DNA of 64,000 bases. It comes from Gammaproteobacteria bacterium. Lineage in GTDB: Bacteria > Pseudomonadota > Gammaproteobacteria > Arenicellales > UBA868. Below are positions 28,730 through 38,618 of the stretch, piece after piece; within the stretch, counting starts at the first letter, position 1, and every line of letters begins with the position of its first letter. A program made the position numbers and the translations under genes. The notes beneath the pieces are model-generated. The model searched no databases. It saw only the letters and a program-made list of their open reading frames with translations, and was not told the origin of the DNA. The DNA is taken from the NCBI GenBank assembly GCA_022450155.1, contig JAKUQR010000005.1, positions 1 through 64,000 on the forward strand, in the 5' to 3' direction.

Positions 28730-30403
28730 TCAGCTTTCCCTCTTAGACAACTCTTCTATCAGCTTATCCCCTAGCGAGATTGTAGTTGAAGGTCTGGCCG
28801 AGTACTCCTCTATTGCCTTCCCTTCTATCTCCATCTCCAGCGCTTTTACAGACAGTGTAATACGTCGACTCTTTCGTTCAATGCTGGTAATTCGTGCTTC
28901 GACTTCGGCACCCTGCTGCAATGCGTTACGCGCATCCCCAACAAAATCCCGCGACAATTCAGCTGCCCGAAGATAACCTTCAACGCCATCTTCCAAGTGT
29001 ATTACCGCACCTTTTTCGTCGATGGTGCCAACGACGCCTTTCACTACCGACCCTTTGGGATTGGCCGAAACATAAGCACTAAACGGATCGTCTTCAGCCT
29101 GCTTAATGCCAAGGGATATGCGTTCCCGATCAGGGTCTACTGACAGAACAACTGCAGTTACCTCGTCGCCCTTTTTAAATTCCCTGGCGATGTCTTCACC
29201 AGACCGGTCCCACGACAGATCACTAAGGTGAATCAGGCCGTCTATGCCACCAGCTAGACCTATGAACACGCCAAAGTCAGTAATAGATCTGATCTGACCC
29301 GTTATGCGGTCATTTCTATTGTGAGTGGCCGCAAACTCTTCCCATGGATTGGACGTACACTGTTTAATTCCCAACGATATCCGCCGCCGTTCAGAGTCGA
29401 TCTCGAGCACCATGACTTCAACTTCATCCCCCAAGTGACATACTTTGCTGGGATGAACGTTTTTGTTCGTCCAGTCCATTTCAGACACATGAACCAAGCC
29501 CTCGACACCTTCTTCCAATTCAACAAAAACACCGTAGTCCGTAAGATTTGTAATCTTCCCGAAAATTCGGGTATTTGCAGGATAACGCCGCGCTATATCC
29601 GACCAGGGATCTTCGCCGAGTTGCTTCAGTCCCAACGAAACCCGGTTCCTCTCCCGATCGAATTTCAGCACCCGGACATCCAATTCTTGCCCCACCTCCA
29701 AGACATCTGATGGGTGTTTGACCCGCTTCCAGGCAATATCGGTGATGTGCAAAAGTCCATCTAACCCGCCCAAATTAACAAACGCACCATAATCCGTCAG
29801 ATTCTTCACCATGCCTTTGACTACCTGACCTTCTTCAAGGTTCTGGAGCAGTTCAGCACGTTCGACCTCCATCTCTTTTTCCACGACTGCCCGGCGCGAA
29901 ACAACTACGTTGTTCCTGACCCGATCCAGTTTTATCACCTTAAACTCAAGTTGTTTGTTCTCTAGGAACAAGGTATCTGTCACTGGTCTGACATCCACCA
30001 GTGAACCAGGCAAGAAAGCCCTTACTTCGTCGATAGAGACCGTAAACCCGCCCTTGACTTTTCCAGTCAAAATCCCCGTTACGATTGATTGCTCGGCGAA
30101 AGCACTCTCCAAAACTTCCCACGATTTCGCTCTTCGTGCACGCTCTCGAGACAAGCGCGTATTTCCATAGCCATCCTCGACTGTTTCGATAGCGACTTCA
30201 ACCCGATCACCGATGTTGACTTGGACTGCACCTTCAGAATCCCTAAACTGAGACACAGGGATTTCAGACTCCGACTTGAGGCCTGCATTAACAATGACGT
30301 AATCACCGTTGATATCGACAACTTCAGCCTCAATTACTGCACCAGGCTTCATTTCAGAGCTGTTTAAGCTCTCTTCCAATAGTTCTGCAAAGGTTTCTGA
30401 CAT
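28730..30403 (-). CDS. rpsA: 30S ribosomal protein S1
   Basis: S1 binds mRNA on the 30S subunit and is needed to initiate on structured or leaderless-like messages. The 557-residue protein has six S1 OB-fold repeats. The start [13 protein letters not shown] and repeats such as [40 protein letters not shown] and [20 protein letters not shown] are diagnostic. In E. coli S1 represses its own translation through a structured leader. The 200-base spacer upstream could hold a similar leader and promoter, but no strong consensus or canonical ribosome binding site is visible. It lies in the conserved cmk-rpsA-ihfB order. Confidence 0.97.
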   Translation of the reverse strand: MSETFAELLEESLNSSEMKPGAVIEAEVVDINGDYVIVNAGLKSESEIPVSQFRDSEGAVQVNIGDRVEVAIETVEDGYGNTRLSRERARRAKSWEVLESAFAEQSIVTGILTGKVKGGFTVSIDEVRAFLPGSLVDVRPVTDTLFLENKQLEFKVIKLDRVRNNVVVSRRAVVEKEMEVERAELLQNLEEGQVVKGMVKNLTDYGAFVNLGGLDGLLHITDIAWKRVKHPSDVLEVGQELDVRVLKFDRERNRVSLGLKQLGEDPWSDIARRYPANTRIFGKITNLTDYGVFVELEEGVEGLVHVSEMDWTNKNVHPSKVCHLGDEVEVMVLEIDSERRRISLGIKQCTSNPWEEFAATHNRNDRITGQIRSITDFGVFIGLAGGIDGLIHLSDLSWDRSGEDIAREFKKGDEVTAVVLSVDPDRERISLGIKQAEDDPFSAYVSANPKGSVVKGVVGTIDEKGAVIHLEDGVEGYLRAAELSRDFVGDARNALQQGAEVEARITSIERKSRRITLSVKALEMEIEGKAIEEYSARPSTTISLGDKLIEELSKRES

Positions 30404-30603
30404 AGTGTGTGAATTCCAGGCTTTCGCCCAATCTTTCCGACGAGTTAATGGTTAGTATTTAACTGGAGCCCCGGTCATTGCGAGGGTGCACCAGATCTGC
30501 GATTCGACCGTACGTTTCAATTCGAATAAACATTCATGATCTATTAGAGTGTTACTGATCTAACTACAAAACGTAGCCACTAAATTTCCGCGGCACAAGT
30601 GTT

Positions 30604-31296
30604 TTATCCATTACCACCCTGGACGAGTCTGGCTGTAAGTAGATCATCAACTTTTTTAACGACTTGATCAATTCCAATTTCGGTTGTATCGAGAACGACA
30701 GCATCGTTCGCGGGTACCAAAGGCGAAACTGCTCGCGTGCTGTCCTTCTGGTCGCGAGCTGAAACTTCATTTTCAACGCCGGCTAGGGTAGCACTAAAAC
30801 CCTTTTCCAACAACTGTTTATAGCGCCTTTGTGCCCTGATTTTGAGTGTCGCTGTCAGAAACACTTTGAGTGTCGCATCTGGAAACACCACGGTCCCCAT
30901 ATCCCTGCCATCTGCGACCAAACCTGGGGCCTGTCGTTCAAACCGCTGTCTGGATATCAAACATTCTCGAACCATCTGCTGTGACGCGTAAGTGGAGGCC
31001 AGCAAGCCGGCATCGGGCCCTCGTACAACTGTTGTGACATCTTTCCCATTGACAAAGATACCGACCTCTCCGGTCTCTTCAACGACAAAATCAAAATCAT
31101 TTTCCGCAAGAACCCGCTGGATGCCCGGCAGATCATCGGGCGACACTTCCAACTGATGGGCGCTGAAAGCGAACGCTCGATAAAGTGCGCCGCTATCGAG
31201 GATCCGCCAGTTTCGAAGAATAGCAATCCGGCTGGCAACTGTCCCTTTACCACTTCCCCCTGGCCCATCCAGAGCCAAGACTGGTACCTCAACCAC
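30604..31296 (-). CDS. cmk: cytidylate kinase
   Basis: Cmk phosphorylates CMP and dCMP with ATP, salvaging nucleotides released by lipid and RNA turnover. The P-loop LALDGPGGSGKGTVASRIA is at the N-terminus, followed by DSGALYRAFAFSAH (substrate contact), DGRDMGTVVFPDA and a LID-like ARDQKDSTRAVSPL segment. It has 230 residues, the normal length. The start is GTG (GTG-GTT-GAG), overlapping the aroA stop by 8 bases, so expression depends on coupled translation. It is followed by rpsA after 200 bases. Confidence 0.95.
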   Translation of the reverse strand: MVEVPVLALDGPGGSGKGTVASRIAILRNWRILDSGALYRAFAFSAHQLEVSPDDLPGIQRVLAENDFDFVVEETGEVGIFVNGKDVTTVVRGPDAGLLASTYASQQMVRECLISRQRFERQAPGLVADGRDMGTVVFPDATLKVFLTATLKIRAQRRYKQLLEKGFSATLAGVENEVSARDQKDSTRAVSPLVPANDAVVLDTTEIGIDQVVKKVDDLLTARLVQGGNG

Positions 31297-32608
31297 GATC
31301 AGGCCCGCTTTGTTCTTGTATAAGCATCCCTATCGATGACGCCAGTTCGACGAATCCTGGAAATGACGTTCCTACATTTTCAGTGTCTTTGACACAGATC
31401 GAACCGGATACAACCAACCCAGCAATCGCGAATGCCATTGCGATACGATGATCCGACCGGCTATCTACTTCGCCCGGCAATATCTGCCCTCCTGTTACTG
31501 AGTAACCATCGGCTTTCTCTTCTGCCGAGACCCCCAGTTCGCTTAATCCAGTAACTATCGATCGAATCCGATCACTTTCTTTAACCCTGAGTTCTTCTGC
31601 TCCATGCAGTGTTGTTTTTCCATGGGCACAAGCAGCAGCAATCGATAAGATAGGAAACTCGTCAATCGCCCGGGCTACCTGATGCGTTCCAATCCCAACA
31701 CCTCTTAGCGGTGTGGAACGAACCATCAGGTCCGCTGTAGGTTCACCACATACCGTCTTTCTGTTGAGACAATCGATACTGGCCCCCATTTGTTGAAGAA
31801 TTTCAATCACGCCTGTTCGCGTCGGGTTAACACCTACATTCCTTAGAATAATCTCAGATCCAGTTGCGATTGCCGCACCGACTATAAAAAATGCAGCAGA
31901 TGACAAATCCCCTGGTACCACCAGCTTCGTTCCTGCCAACTCCTTTCCACCAATCACTCTAAGCCAGTCACCCTGTTGGGAAATAGTATGCCCAAAACCT
32001 GTTAACATCCGCTCCGTATGGTCTCGTGTTTGTTCCGGTTCTTTTATCTGGCTGGTTCCATCAGCACATAGAGCCGCCAGAAGGAACGCCGACTTTACCT
32101 GCGCGCTGGCGACTGGCATTACATAATTAACACCCTCGAGTTGTTCAACCGGTTGTATTTGAATCGGCGGATAGCCATTGCTCTGGGTAGTAATATCGGC
32201 ACCCAGGGCACGCAGCGGTTCAACAACTCGAGCCATGGGTCGCTGACTGAGAGAGTCATCTCCAATCAACGTCACTGGGAAAGATTGTCCAGCCAAAACA
32301 CCCGCCATCAGACGCATCGCGGTACCAGAGTTCCCCATATTCAACGGCTGCCCCGGATCCCTCAGTCCGTATAGGCCGACGCCGTCGATGACCATTCCAC
32401 CCCCTTCCCGCTGATCGATCTTGACTCCCATGTGACGAAACGCGTTGACAGTCGCAGAAACATCCTCGCTTTCTAACAGTCCCTTAATCGTCGTGCGTCC
32501 TTGAGCAATCGCACCGAGGATTACTGCTCGGTGACTGATCGATTTATCACCCGGCACAAAGAATGACCCTCTCAATACACCTTGACCGTTGATGATGAAC
32601 GACTTCAT
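31289..32608 (-). CDS. aroA: 3-phosphoshikimate 1-carboxyvinyltransferase (EPSP synthase)
   Basis: AroA condenses shikimate 3-phosphate with phosphoenolpyruvate, the penultimate step to chorismate. Visible sites are FVPGDKSISHRAVILGAIA, LNMGNSGTAMRLMAGVLAG, QRPMARVVEPLRALGA and the C-terminal KESDRIRSIVTGL and DHRIAMAFAIAG. The GNSGTAMRLMAG form, with Ala in the position that is Gly in classical class I enzymes, is seen in glyphosate-tolerant class II enzymes; sensitivity cannot be stated from this alone. The ATG is preceded by an in-frame GTG three codons earlier. It lies 20 bases after tyrA and overlaps cmk. Confidence 0.95.
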   Translation of the reverse strand: MKSFIINGQGVLRGSFFVPGDKSISHRAVILGAIAQGRTTIKGLLESEDVSATVNAFRHMGVKIDQREGGGMVIDGVGLYGLRDPGQPLNMGNSGTAMRLMAGVLAGQSFPVTLIGDDSLSQRPMARVVEPLRALGADITTQSNGYPPIQIQPVEQLEGVNYVMPVASAQVKSAFLLAALCADGTSQIKEPEQTRDHTERMLTGFGHTISQQGDWLRVIGGKELAGTKLVVPGDLSSAAFFIVGAAIATGSEIILRNVGVNPTRTGVIEILQQMGASIDCLNRKTVCGEPTADLMVRSTPLRGVGIGTHQVARAIDEFPILSIAAACAHGKTTLHGAEELRVKESDRIRSIVTGLSELGVSAEEKADGYSVTGGQILPGEVDSRSDHRIAMAFAIAGLVVSGSICVKDTENVGTSFPGFVELASSIGMLIQEQSGPDRG

Positions 32609-32628
32609 GTTCAGCACTCAGGAAGCGG

Positions 32629-33495
32629 CTACGAGCGCCTATCCTTGATCTGTCTGCGTACCTCATTTGAGTGCTTAAACATTTGCTCTAGCCCATGTGA
32701 GTCACAGTCGTTTATCAACTCGGCCAAATTGGCTATAGCAGTCGAAAATTCTGTCAGCCGCTGCAATACCGCTTGTTGATTGCTTAAAAATATGTCCCGC
32801 CACATCACAGGGTCGCCCGATGCGATTCGAGTAATATCGTAGAATCCACCTGCAGATAGATCGAAACTATCTTCCGGATTTGTTTGCCTGGACAACAGGT
32901 CTACTAAAATAAATGCCAAAGCGTGTGGAAGATGGCTGGTCAACGCCAACAGCTCATCGTGGACGGAAGGCTCCATAAAAACAACCTCAGCGCCGATTGT
33001 CTCCCACATATCTTTTACCGTCGATATAGCCTCTGTACCCGTGTTAGCTATCGGTGTAAGTATGGTTCGATGGCCCTTAAACAGGGTCGCTGAGGCTGCA
33101 TCTACTCCGCTTTGTTCTTTGCCCGCAATCGGATGGCCGGGTACAAAATTAACGATCTTGTCGCCAAGCCCACTCACTGCCGCATCAACAATAGGCCCTT
33201 TTACGCTACCGGCGTCGGTAACAATCGCATTGTCTCCCAGACACGACTTGAGTTTTTGGAAAGTCGATGAAATCGCATTTACGGGTGAAGCAATAACGAC
33301 CACTTCTGCCTGTTCAACTGCCGTACCTAAATCCAGTGACCAACTGTCTACGACCCCGAGCGCCTGTGCTCGTTGAAGGGAGCTCTCTGTACGGCCGAAC
33401 CCCGTAATATGTCCCACGGCATTTTCAAAACGGAGCGCCTTGGCTAAAGATCCGCCGATCAAGCCGACACCGATAATGGTAAGATGATGGATCAA
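32629..33495 (-). CDS. tyrA: prephenate dehydrogenase
   Basis: TyrA oxidatively decarboxylates prephenate to 4-hydroxyphenylpyruvate in tyrosine synthesis. The NAD-binding start reads LTIIGVGLIGGSLAKALR; then VIASPVNAI, DAGSVKGPIVDA and FVPGHPIAGKEQSG carry the catalytic histidine, followed by HDELLALTSHLPHALAF. At 288 residues it is a monofunctional enzyme with neither a chorismate-mutase nor an ACT domain. The start codon is TTG (TTG-ATC-CAT-CAT); an in-frame TAG directly precedes it, so no longer form is possible. It sits between hisC and aroA. Confidence 0.94.
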   Translation of the reverse strand: MIHHLTIIGVGLIGGSLAKALRFENAVGHITGFGRTESSLQRAQALGVVDSWSLDLGTAVEQAEVVVIASPVNAISSTFQKLKSCLGDNAIVTDAGSVKGPIVDAAVSGLGDKIVNFVPGHPIAGKEQSGVDAASATLFKGHRTILTPIANTGTEAISTVKDMWETIGAEVVFMEPSVHDELLALTSHLPHALAFILVDLLSRQTNPEDSFDLSAGGFYDITRIASGDPVMWRDIFLSNQQAVLQRLTEFSTAIANLAELINDCDSHGLEQMFKHSNEVRRQIKDRRS

Positions 33496-33538
33496 CTACA
33501 TGCTCAATCAGGACAGTAAATACACTGGTCGTGCGGGT

Positions 33539-34642
33539 CTACGACGTCAGCGCGACCGATATCGCACTGATCATCGTTTCATTTTCGTCTGGCAGTCCGA
33601 CCGTTACTCTCAGATGGTTCGGTAGGCCATAGTTTGCAACGGGGCGCACGATCACACCTTGCTTTAACATCGTTTCATAGACCGAAATAGCCGGACGCGC
33701 TACGTTGACACAAATAAAGTTGCCTGCGGAGGGAATATACTCAAGGCCAAGCTCGGAAAAGCCGGCATAGATCCTGGCTCTACCTTGTGTATTGAGACGT
33801 CGACTCTCAGCAAGAAACACAGCATCATCCAGCGCAAGTCGCGCCGCCGCAAGACCAAAACTGTTGACGTTGAACGGTTGTCGCACCCGATTTAGCAGGT
33901 CGGCTATGGCAGTCGATGATACGCTATAACCAACCCGCATTCCGGCCAGTCCATAAATCTTAGAAAATGTCCTGGTCGAAACCAGAAACGGGTACTCTTC
34001 CAAAAAGTCTATTGCATTAGGGAACTCAGGACCCTCGCAATATTCATAATAGGCCTCGTCAACCACTACTATGGTTGTTTCCGGGACACGATCGAGAAAA
34101 GAAAGCAGGGCTTCAGATTCGACCCAGGTGCCCGTTGGATTATTGGGATTTGCGATAAAGACCACTCGCGTATTTCGATCAACTAGAGATAGCATTGCCT
34201 CCAGATCATGGCCCCACGATCTCGCTGGGGCAATTTTTAAATCAGCCCCAACCGCGGATGCAGCCAGGCTGTAAACAGCAAACGAATGTTCAGACACAAC
34301 AACTCCCTGGCCTGGACCGACGAACGCGCGCACCAGGAGTTCGAGGACATCGTTGGATCCATTACCGAGTGTCAGTTGGTCTGTAGATACCCCGAGTAAC
34401 TCGGAAAGCCTGGTTTTAAGTACCCAACCAGAACCATCAGGGTACCGGCTGGTATCTGACTCTTGTTGTGCCAGTGCCTTCGCAATGACGTCACTCGAAG
34501 TTCTTGGATTTTCGTTGGATGCGAGTTTGACTATGTTGGACAAACCAAGCTCACGTTCTAGTTCTTTAACCGACTTGCCGGGCTGGTAGGGTTGGAGTGC
34601 CCGTACCCCGTCGACGGACAGATCCTCGGCATTGAACACCAT
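33539..34642 (-). CDS. hisC: histidinol-phosphate aminotransferase
   Basis: This PLP enzyme of fold type I (HisC family, 367 aa) transaminates histidinol phosphate. In this aromatic-gene context it may also handle phenylpyruvate and 4-hydroxyphenylpyruvate, a family trait. The PLP lysine is in STRTFSKIYGLAGMRVGY; NPNNPTGTWV and DEAYYEYC give the cofactor-binding residues; the C-terminal SAGNFICVNV and NHLRVTVGLPDEN are HisC marks. It follows pheA by 5 bases and precedes tyrA by 43, so a combined role in Phe/Tyr synthesis is a reasonable inference. There is no his operon around it. Confidence 0.93.
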   Translation of the reverse strand: MVFNAEDLSVDGVRALQPYQPGKSVKELERELGLSNIVKLASNENPRTSSDVIAKALAQQESDTSRYPDGSGWVLKTRLSELLGVSTDQLTLGNGSNDVLELLVRAFVGPGQGVVVSEHSFAVYSLAASAVGADLKIAPARSWGHDLEAMLSLVDRNTRVVFIANPNNPTGTWVESEALLSFLDRVPETTIVVVDEAYYEYCEGPEFPNAIDFLEEYPFLVSTRTFSKIYGLAGMRVGYSVSSTAIADLLNRVRQPFNVNSFGLAAARLALDDAVFLAESRRLNTQGRARIYAGFSELGLEYIPSAGNFICVNVARPAISVYETMLKQGVIVRPVANYGLPNHLRVTVGLPDENETMISAISVALTS

Positions 34643-34647
34643 CCTGT

Positions 34648-35724
34648 TCAGACGCTCCTCGGATAGGAACCCAAGATCTTAAACATCGCCGCATTCCTTT
34701 TTATCTGTGACAATGCGCTATCGACGTTGGCATCCTGTACATGACCCTCTAGATCGATGAAAAACATGTATTCCCACAGTCCTGTTCTGGAGGGTCGGGA
34801 TTCTACGCGGGTCATATTGATATTGTGCTCTGAAAGTGGAGCGAGCAGCGTGTGAAGTGCGCCTGGCCTTTCCTGAGCGCTCATCACCAAACTGGTTTTG
34901 TCTTGTCCTGAAGCTTGGACTGTATGACGACCGAGCACAAGGAACCTGGTTGTGTTCCCTGGTTGGTCTTCGATATCCGCGTGTAATACCTGCAACCCAT
35001 AAGCCTCTGCGGCCTCCTCAGAGGCTATCGCTACGCTGGTCGGATCGTCGAGGATCTGACGAACCGCATCTGAATTGCTCGCACAAGCGACCCGCTCTAT
35101 CGACGGGAGATTAACGTCTAGCCATTGGCGACACTGCGCCAGGGCCTGCTGATGGGCCAGCACCCTGATTGGAGAAGCACTCTCAGCAGAACCGATGAGG
35201 CAGTGCTTTATTCTTAGATCAATCTCGCCACAGATCTTAAGAGAGGTCGTCAACAGCCTGTCCAGCGTCAGATGTATACCGCCTTCTGCTGAGTTCTCAA
35301 CGGGGACGACGCCAATGTCACAGTGCTCGGCTTCGACCAGGCGAAATACCTCTTCAATGCTCGATGTCAGCTCCAGATTGATTTCAGCGCCGAATTGCTT
35401 CCGGGTTGCGAGTTCCGAAAATGTGCCATCCGGACCAAGTGTCGCGATCGAAGGCTTTGCCTCAATAGCGCGACAGGCTGAAATAATCTCCCGAAACAGG
35501 CGTTCGACCACTACCGACTCCAACGGCCCGCTATTAGCCTGCTGAAGGCGTTGAAGAATCTGCGCTTCCCGCTCTGGTCGATAAACGATATCGGCTTTCT
35601 GACCAGGCTTTTTGTTGCCTACCTTCATGGCTTTGCGAGCGCGTTCATTAATCAGCGCCAGTAAACTGTCATCGATCTGATCAATCTTGCCACGCAGGTC
35701 TACGATTTCTTTGTCGTCAGTCAT
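34648..35724 (-). CDS. pheA: bifunctional chorismate mutase/prephenate dehydratase
   Basis: PheA converts chorismate to prephenate and then to phenylpyruvate. Domains in order: AroQ chorismate mutase (residues ~5-90, LRGKIDQIDDSLLALINERA, RPEREAQILQRL), prephenate dehydratase (ATLGPDGTFSELA, VPVENSAEGGIHLTLDRL, SNSDAVRQILDDPTSVAIAS), and a C-terminal ACT domain (MSAQERPGALHTLLAPLSEH, VESRPSRTGLWEYMFFIDL). The ACT domain contains the ESRP motif that binds phenylalanine for feedback inhibition. It has 358 residues. It follows gyrA after about 95 bases; the serC gene that commonly lies between them is missing. Confidence 0.96.
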   Translation of the reverse strand: MTDDKEIVDLRGKIDQIDDSLLALINERARKAMKVGNKKPGQKADIVYRPEREAQILQRLQQANSGPLESVVVERLFREIISACRAIEAKPSIATLGPDGTFSELATRKQFGAEINLELTSSIEEVFRLVEAEHCDIGVVPVENSAEGGIHLTLDRLLTTSLKICGEIDLRIKHCLIGSAESASPIRVLAHQQALAQCRQWLDVNLPSIERVACASNSDAVRQILDDPTSVAIASEEAAEAYGLQVLHADIEDQPGNTTRFLVLGRHTVQASGQDKTSLVMSAQERPGALHTLLAPLSEHNINMTRVESRPSRTGLWEYMFFIDLEGHVQDANVDSALSQIKRNAAMFKILGSYPRSV

Positions 35725-35819
35725 AGATCAATGAGTATCAGGTTGAAAGCTGGTTTATCCAGATTGTTCATTTACATCCGATACTGCCTGCGAAAACTGA
35801 AATGCTCTCTGCTCCTCAG

Positions 35820-38384
35820 CTAGATTTCCGCGTCTGGCTCATCATCTGTTGAGTCCACGACTAAACTTAAGCTAATCAGATCTTCACCGTCGGCCAGCGT
35901 AATCAGTCGAACCCCTTGGGTATTGCGTCCCAGCTCTGAAATGCCTTCAACGCTGGTACGGACCAGTCGCCCACCATCAGTCAATAACATCAGCTCATCT
36001 GCTGGACAGGTCAAAACAGCGCCGATCAACGATCCGTTCCTGCTACCGTTCTGAATAGCTATCACACCTTGCCCGCCTCTGCGTTTACGCGGAAATGAAG
36101 TTACGGCAGTACGCTTCCCATACCCGCGGGCTGTTGCCGTTAGCACACATTTGTCGAGCTCATTTTGGCCAACAACCAGCATTGAGATCAAGCGTTGACC
36201 GGGTTTTAGGGATATCCCTTTTACCCCCCGAGCCGACCGCCCCATTACCCTGACATCACTCTCCGCGAAGCGCATTGACTTCCCCGAGCAGCTGAACAAA
36301 AGCAAATCGGAGTTTCCTTGAGTCATACCGGCGCTCACTAACTCATCACCCTCGGACAATGTGAGCACTCGCAAACCCGACGGCCTGGGTCTTGAAAAGG
36401 CGTCGAGGTCACATTTCTTTACAATACCATCCGCTGTCGCCATAAATACAAATAGCCCTTGCTGATTGTTGTCCAGAGGCAAAAAAGCCGTTATGCGTTC
36501 TTGCGTGCCCAGAGGTAGAAGATTGACAAGAGGGCGCCCTCGTGCCTGCCGCCCTGCCTGAGGCAGTTGATAGACACGCAACCAGTAGACTTTCCCATAG
36601 TTTGAAAAACAAAGAATCGTATCGTGCGAATTTGCAACGAACATCGACTTTACAAAGTCATCCTGTTTGGTGCGTGTCGCAACCTTACCTTTGCCGCCTC
36701 TACGTTGGGCCTGATAATCGGACAACGGTTGCGCCTTTGCATACCCCTCCCCAGATAGTGTCACTACCATCTCTTCGCGGGCGATAAGGTCTTCGTCATT
36801 CAGATCGAGATGAGTCGCCAAGATTTCAGTACGCCGACTGTCGCCATAGCTGTCTTGAATTTCCTTTAACTCGCTTTCAACAACAGCCACCAAACGATCG
36901 GGATGTTCAAGAATATCCAGCAGTTCTCGAATTACTAATAAATTTTTCTCGTATTCGGTTTTTATCTTTTCTTTTTCGAGCCCTGTTAAACGATGCAGTC
37001 TGAGGTCTAGAATTGATTGCGCCTGCGCCTCGGTCAAGCGGTAACCGTCTTTCCTCAATCCTTTTTCAGGATCCATATCATCTGGACTAGAGATCGTCGA
37101 ATCACCCAGACTGGTCAGTTCGCTCACAAGCGTAGCATTCCACAACGTAGAAATGAGTTGGTTCCGCGCAACTGTTGGGTCGGATGCGGCTTTTACTATT
37201 TCTATGACCTGATCAATATTCGCCAAAGCTACCGCCAATCCCTCAAGAACGTGGGTTCTTGCTCTTGTTTTCCTTAGGTCGAATATGGTTCGGCGGGTAA
37301 TGACCTCGCGACGATGTCGCAAAAAACTGTTTAACAGTTCCTTTAAACTGAATAGTTTTGGTTGGTTGTTACTCAGCCCGACAAGATTAATGCCGAAAAC
37401 CGTCTGCAATTGTGTGTGCTGATACAGGTTATTCAAAACAATTGCCGGCACCTCGCCGCGCTTGAGTTCTATAACCATTCGCATTCCAGATTTGTCGGAC
37501 TCGTCCCTAAGTCCGCTGATGCCACTGAGCTTGCCTTCCTTCACCAGTTCGGCGATCTTTTCAAGCAGCCTCGCCTTGTTGACCTGATAGGGTAACTCTG
37601 TCACCACAAGACTTGAACGTTGACCGTCTTTCTGGTCCTCAACACCGACTCTGGCGCGTATATGAATCCTGCCTCTTCCGGACTCATAAGCCTGTCTAAT
37701 GCCACCACGCCCGTTGATAATGGCTGCTGTGGGAAAATCCGGCCCCGGTAATATCTCCATTAGTTGGTCGACCGAGGCGTCAGGTTCGCGAATAAGCAAC
37801 AGGCACGCTTCTATGGTTTCTGTAAGGTTATGCGGTGGTATGTTAGTCGCCATGCCGACCGCAATCCCAGAAGAACCGTTTACCAGGAGATTGGGGAGAC
37901 GTGCCGGAAGTAGCACGGGTTGTGTCTCGGTTTCATCATAGTTTGGATGGAAGTCGACGGTTTCTTTGTCGATATCATCAAGTAACTCGTGTGCAAGTCG
38001 GGACAGGCGTATCTCTGTGTAGCGCATCGCGGCAGGAGAGTCACCATCTACTGAACCAAAATTTCCCTGACCATCTACAAGGGGATAGCGCAGTGAGAAT
38101 GGCTGAGCCATACGAACAATCGTGTCGTAAACCGCAGTATCGCCGTGCGGATGATACTTACCAATAACATCACCTACGATGCGTGCTGACTTTTTGTAAC
38201 CTTTGTTCCAGTCGTTACCCAGTTCTGACATCGCATACAAAACTCGCCGGTGAACGGGCTTGAGGCCATCGCGAACATCCGGTAGGGCACGGCCTACGAT
38301 GACACTCATTGCGTAGTCTAAATACGACTGACGCATCTCCTGTTCGAGATTCGTAGTTATAGTTTCTTTGGCAATATCATTCAT
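35820..38384 (-). CDS. gyrA: DNA gyrase subunit A
   Basis: GyrA cuts and rejoins DNA in the A2B2 gyrase that introduces negative supercoils. The catalytic tyrosine is Tyr122 ([10 protein letters not shown]), and the quinolone-determining stretch reads [11 protein letters not shown] with Thr at 83 and Asp at 87. E. coli has Ser83; Thr83 is native in some other Gammaproteobacteria. The GyrA box QRRGGKG precedes the C-terminal pinwheel, whose six blades contain SARGVKG- and [10 protein letters not shown]-like repeats. The 854 residues are normal. It follows nuoN after a 230-base spacer rich in hairpins and heads the aromatic superoperon. Confidence 0.97.
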   Translation of the reverse strand: MNDIAKETITTNLEQEMRQSYLDYAMSVIVGRALPDVRDGLKPVHRRVLYAMSELGNDWNKGYKKSARIVGDVIGKYHPHGDTAVYDTIVRMAQPFSLRYPLVDGQGNFGSVDGDSPAAMRYTEIRLSRLAHELLDDIDKETVDFHPNYDETETQPVLLPARLPNLLVNGSSGIAVGMATNIPPHNLTETIEACLLLIREPDASVDQLMEILPGPDFPTAAIINGRGGIRQAYESGRGRIHIRARVGVEDQKDGQRSSLVVTELPYQVNKARLLEKIAELVKEGKLSGISGLRDESDKSGMRMVIELKRGEVPAIVLNNLYQHTQLQTVFGINLVGLSNNQPKLFSLKELLNSFLRHRREVITRRTIFDLRKTRARTHVLEGLAVALANIDQVIEIVKAASDPTVARNQLISTLWNATLVSELTSLGDSTISSPDDMDPEKGLRKDGYRLTEAQAQSILDLRLHRLTGLEKEKIKTEYEKNLLVIRELLDILEHPDRLVAVVESELKEIQDSYGDSRRTEILATHLDLNDEDLIAREEMVVTLSGEGYAKAQPLSDYQAQRRGGKGKVATRTKQDDFVKSMFVANSHDTILCFSNYGKVYWLRVYQLPQAGRQARGRPLVNLLPLGTQERITAFLPLDNNQQGLFVFMATADGIVKKCDLDAFSRPRPSGLRVLTLSEGDELVSAGMTQGNSDLLLFSCSGKSMRFAESDVRVMGRSARGVKGISLKPGQRLISMLVVGQNELDKCVLTATARGYGKRTAVTSFPRKRRGGQGVIAIQNGSRNGSLIGAVLTCPADELMLLTDGGRLVRTSVEGISELGRNTQGVRLITLADGEDLISLSLVVDSTDDEPDAEI

Positions 38385-38428
38385 CTGTACTATTGGGTTT
38401 GAGCTTCAAGCGACAGCATCATGAATAC

Positions 38429-38442
38429 CGGCCTAAAGGCCG
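38429..38442. repeat. CGGCCT-AA-AGGCCG hairpin in the gyrA leader
   Basis: A 6-base perfect inverted repeat with a 2-base loop lies 44-58 bases upstream of the gyrA ATG. No T-run follows it on the gyrA sense strand, so it does not look like a terminator. If transcribed it would form a tight stem in the gyrA 5' leader. Confidence 0.4.
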
Positions 38443-38510
38443 AAAACGATTGAATTTACGAAAGAATTCGGGCCCTAATCGAACCCGAAATCAAAGGCTG
38501 ATTTTATCAC

Positions 38511-38529
38511 AAAACACGGCTTTACCGTG
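38511..38529 (-). terminator. probable intrinsic terminator downstream of nuoN
   Basis: The minus strand reads CACGG-TAAAG-CCGTG followed by TTTTGTG, about 90 bases after the nuoN stop. A second hairpin (GTGCC..GGCAC, 38527-38544) overlaps it and could form as an alternative. The stem is only five base pairs, so termination may be partial. Confidence 0.5.
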
Positions 38530-38618
38530 CCTTAAACAGGGCACTTAACCCAATAAACAAATTTCAGTCTACGGGCTTTTAGCTGCGGCCAAAACCACAG
38601 TCAGCGCCTGAAATGTCA

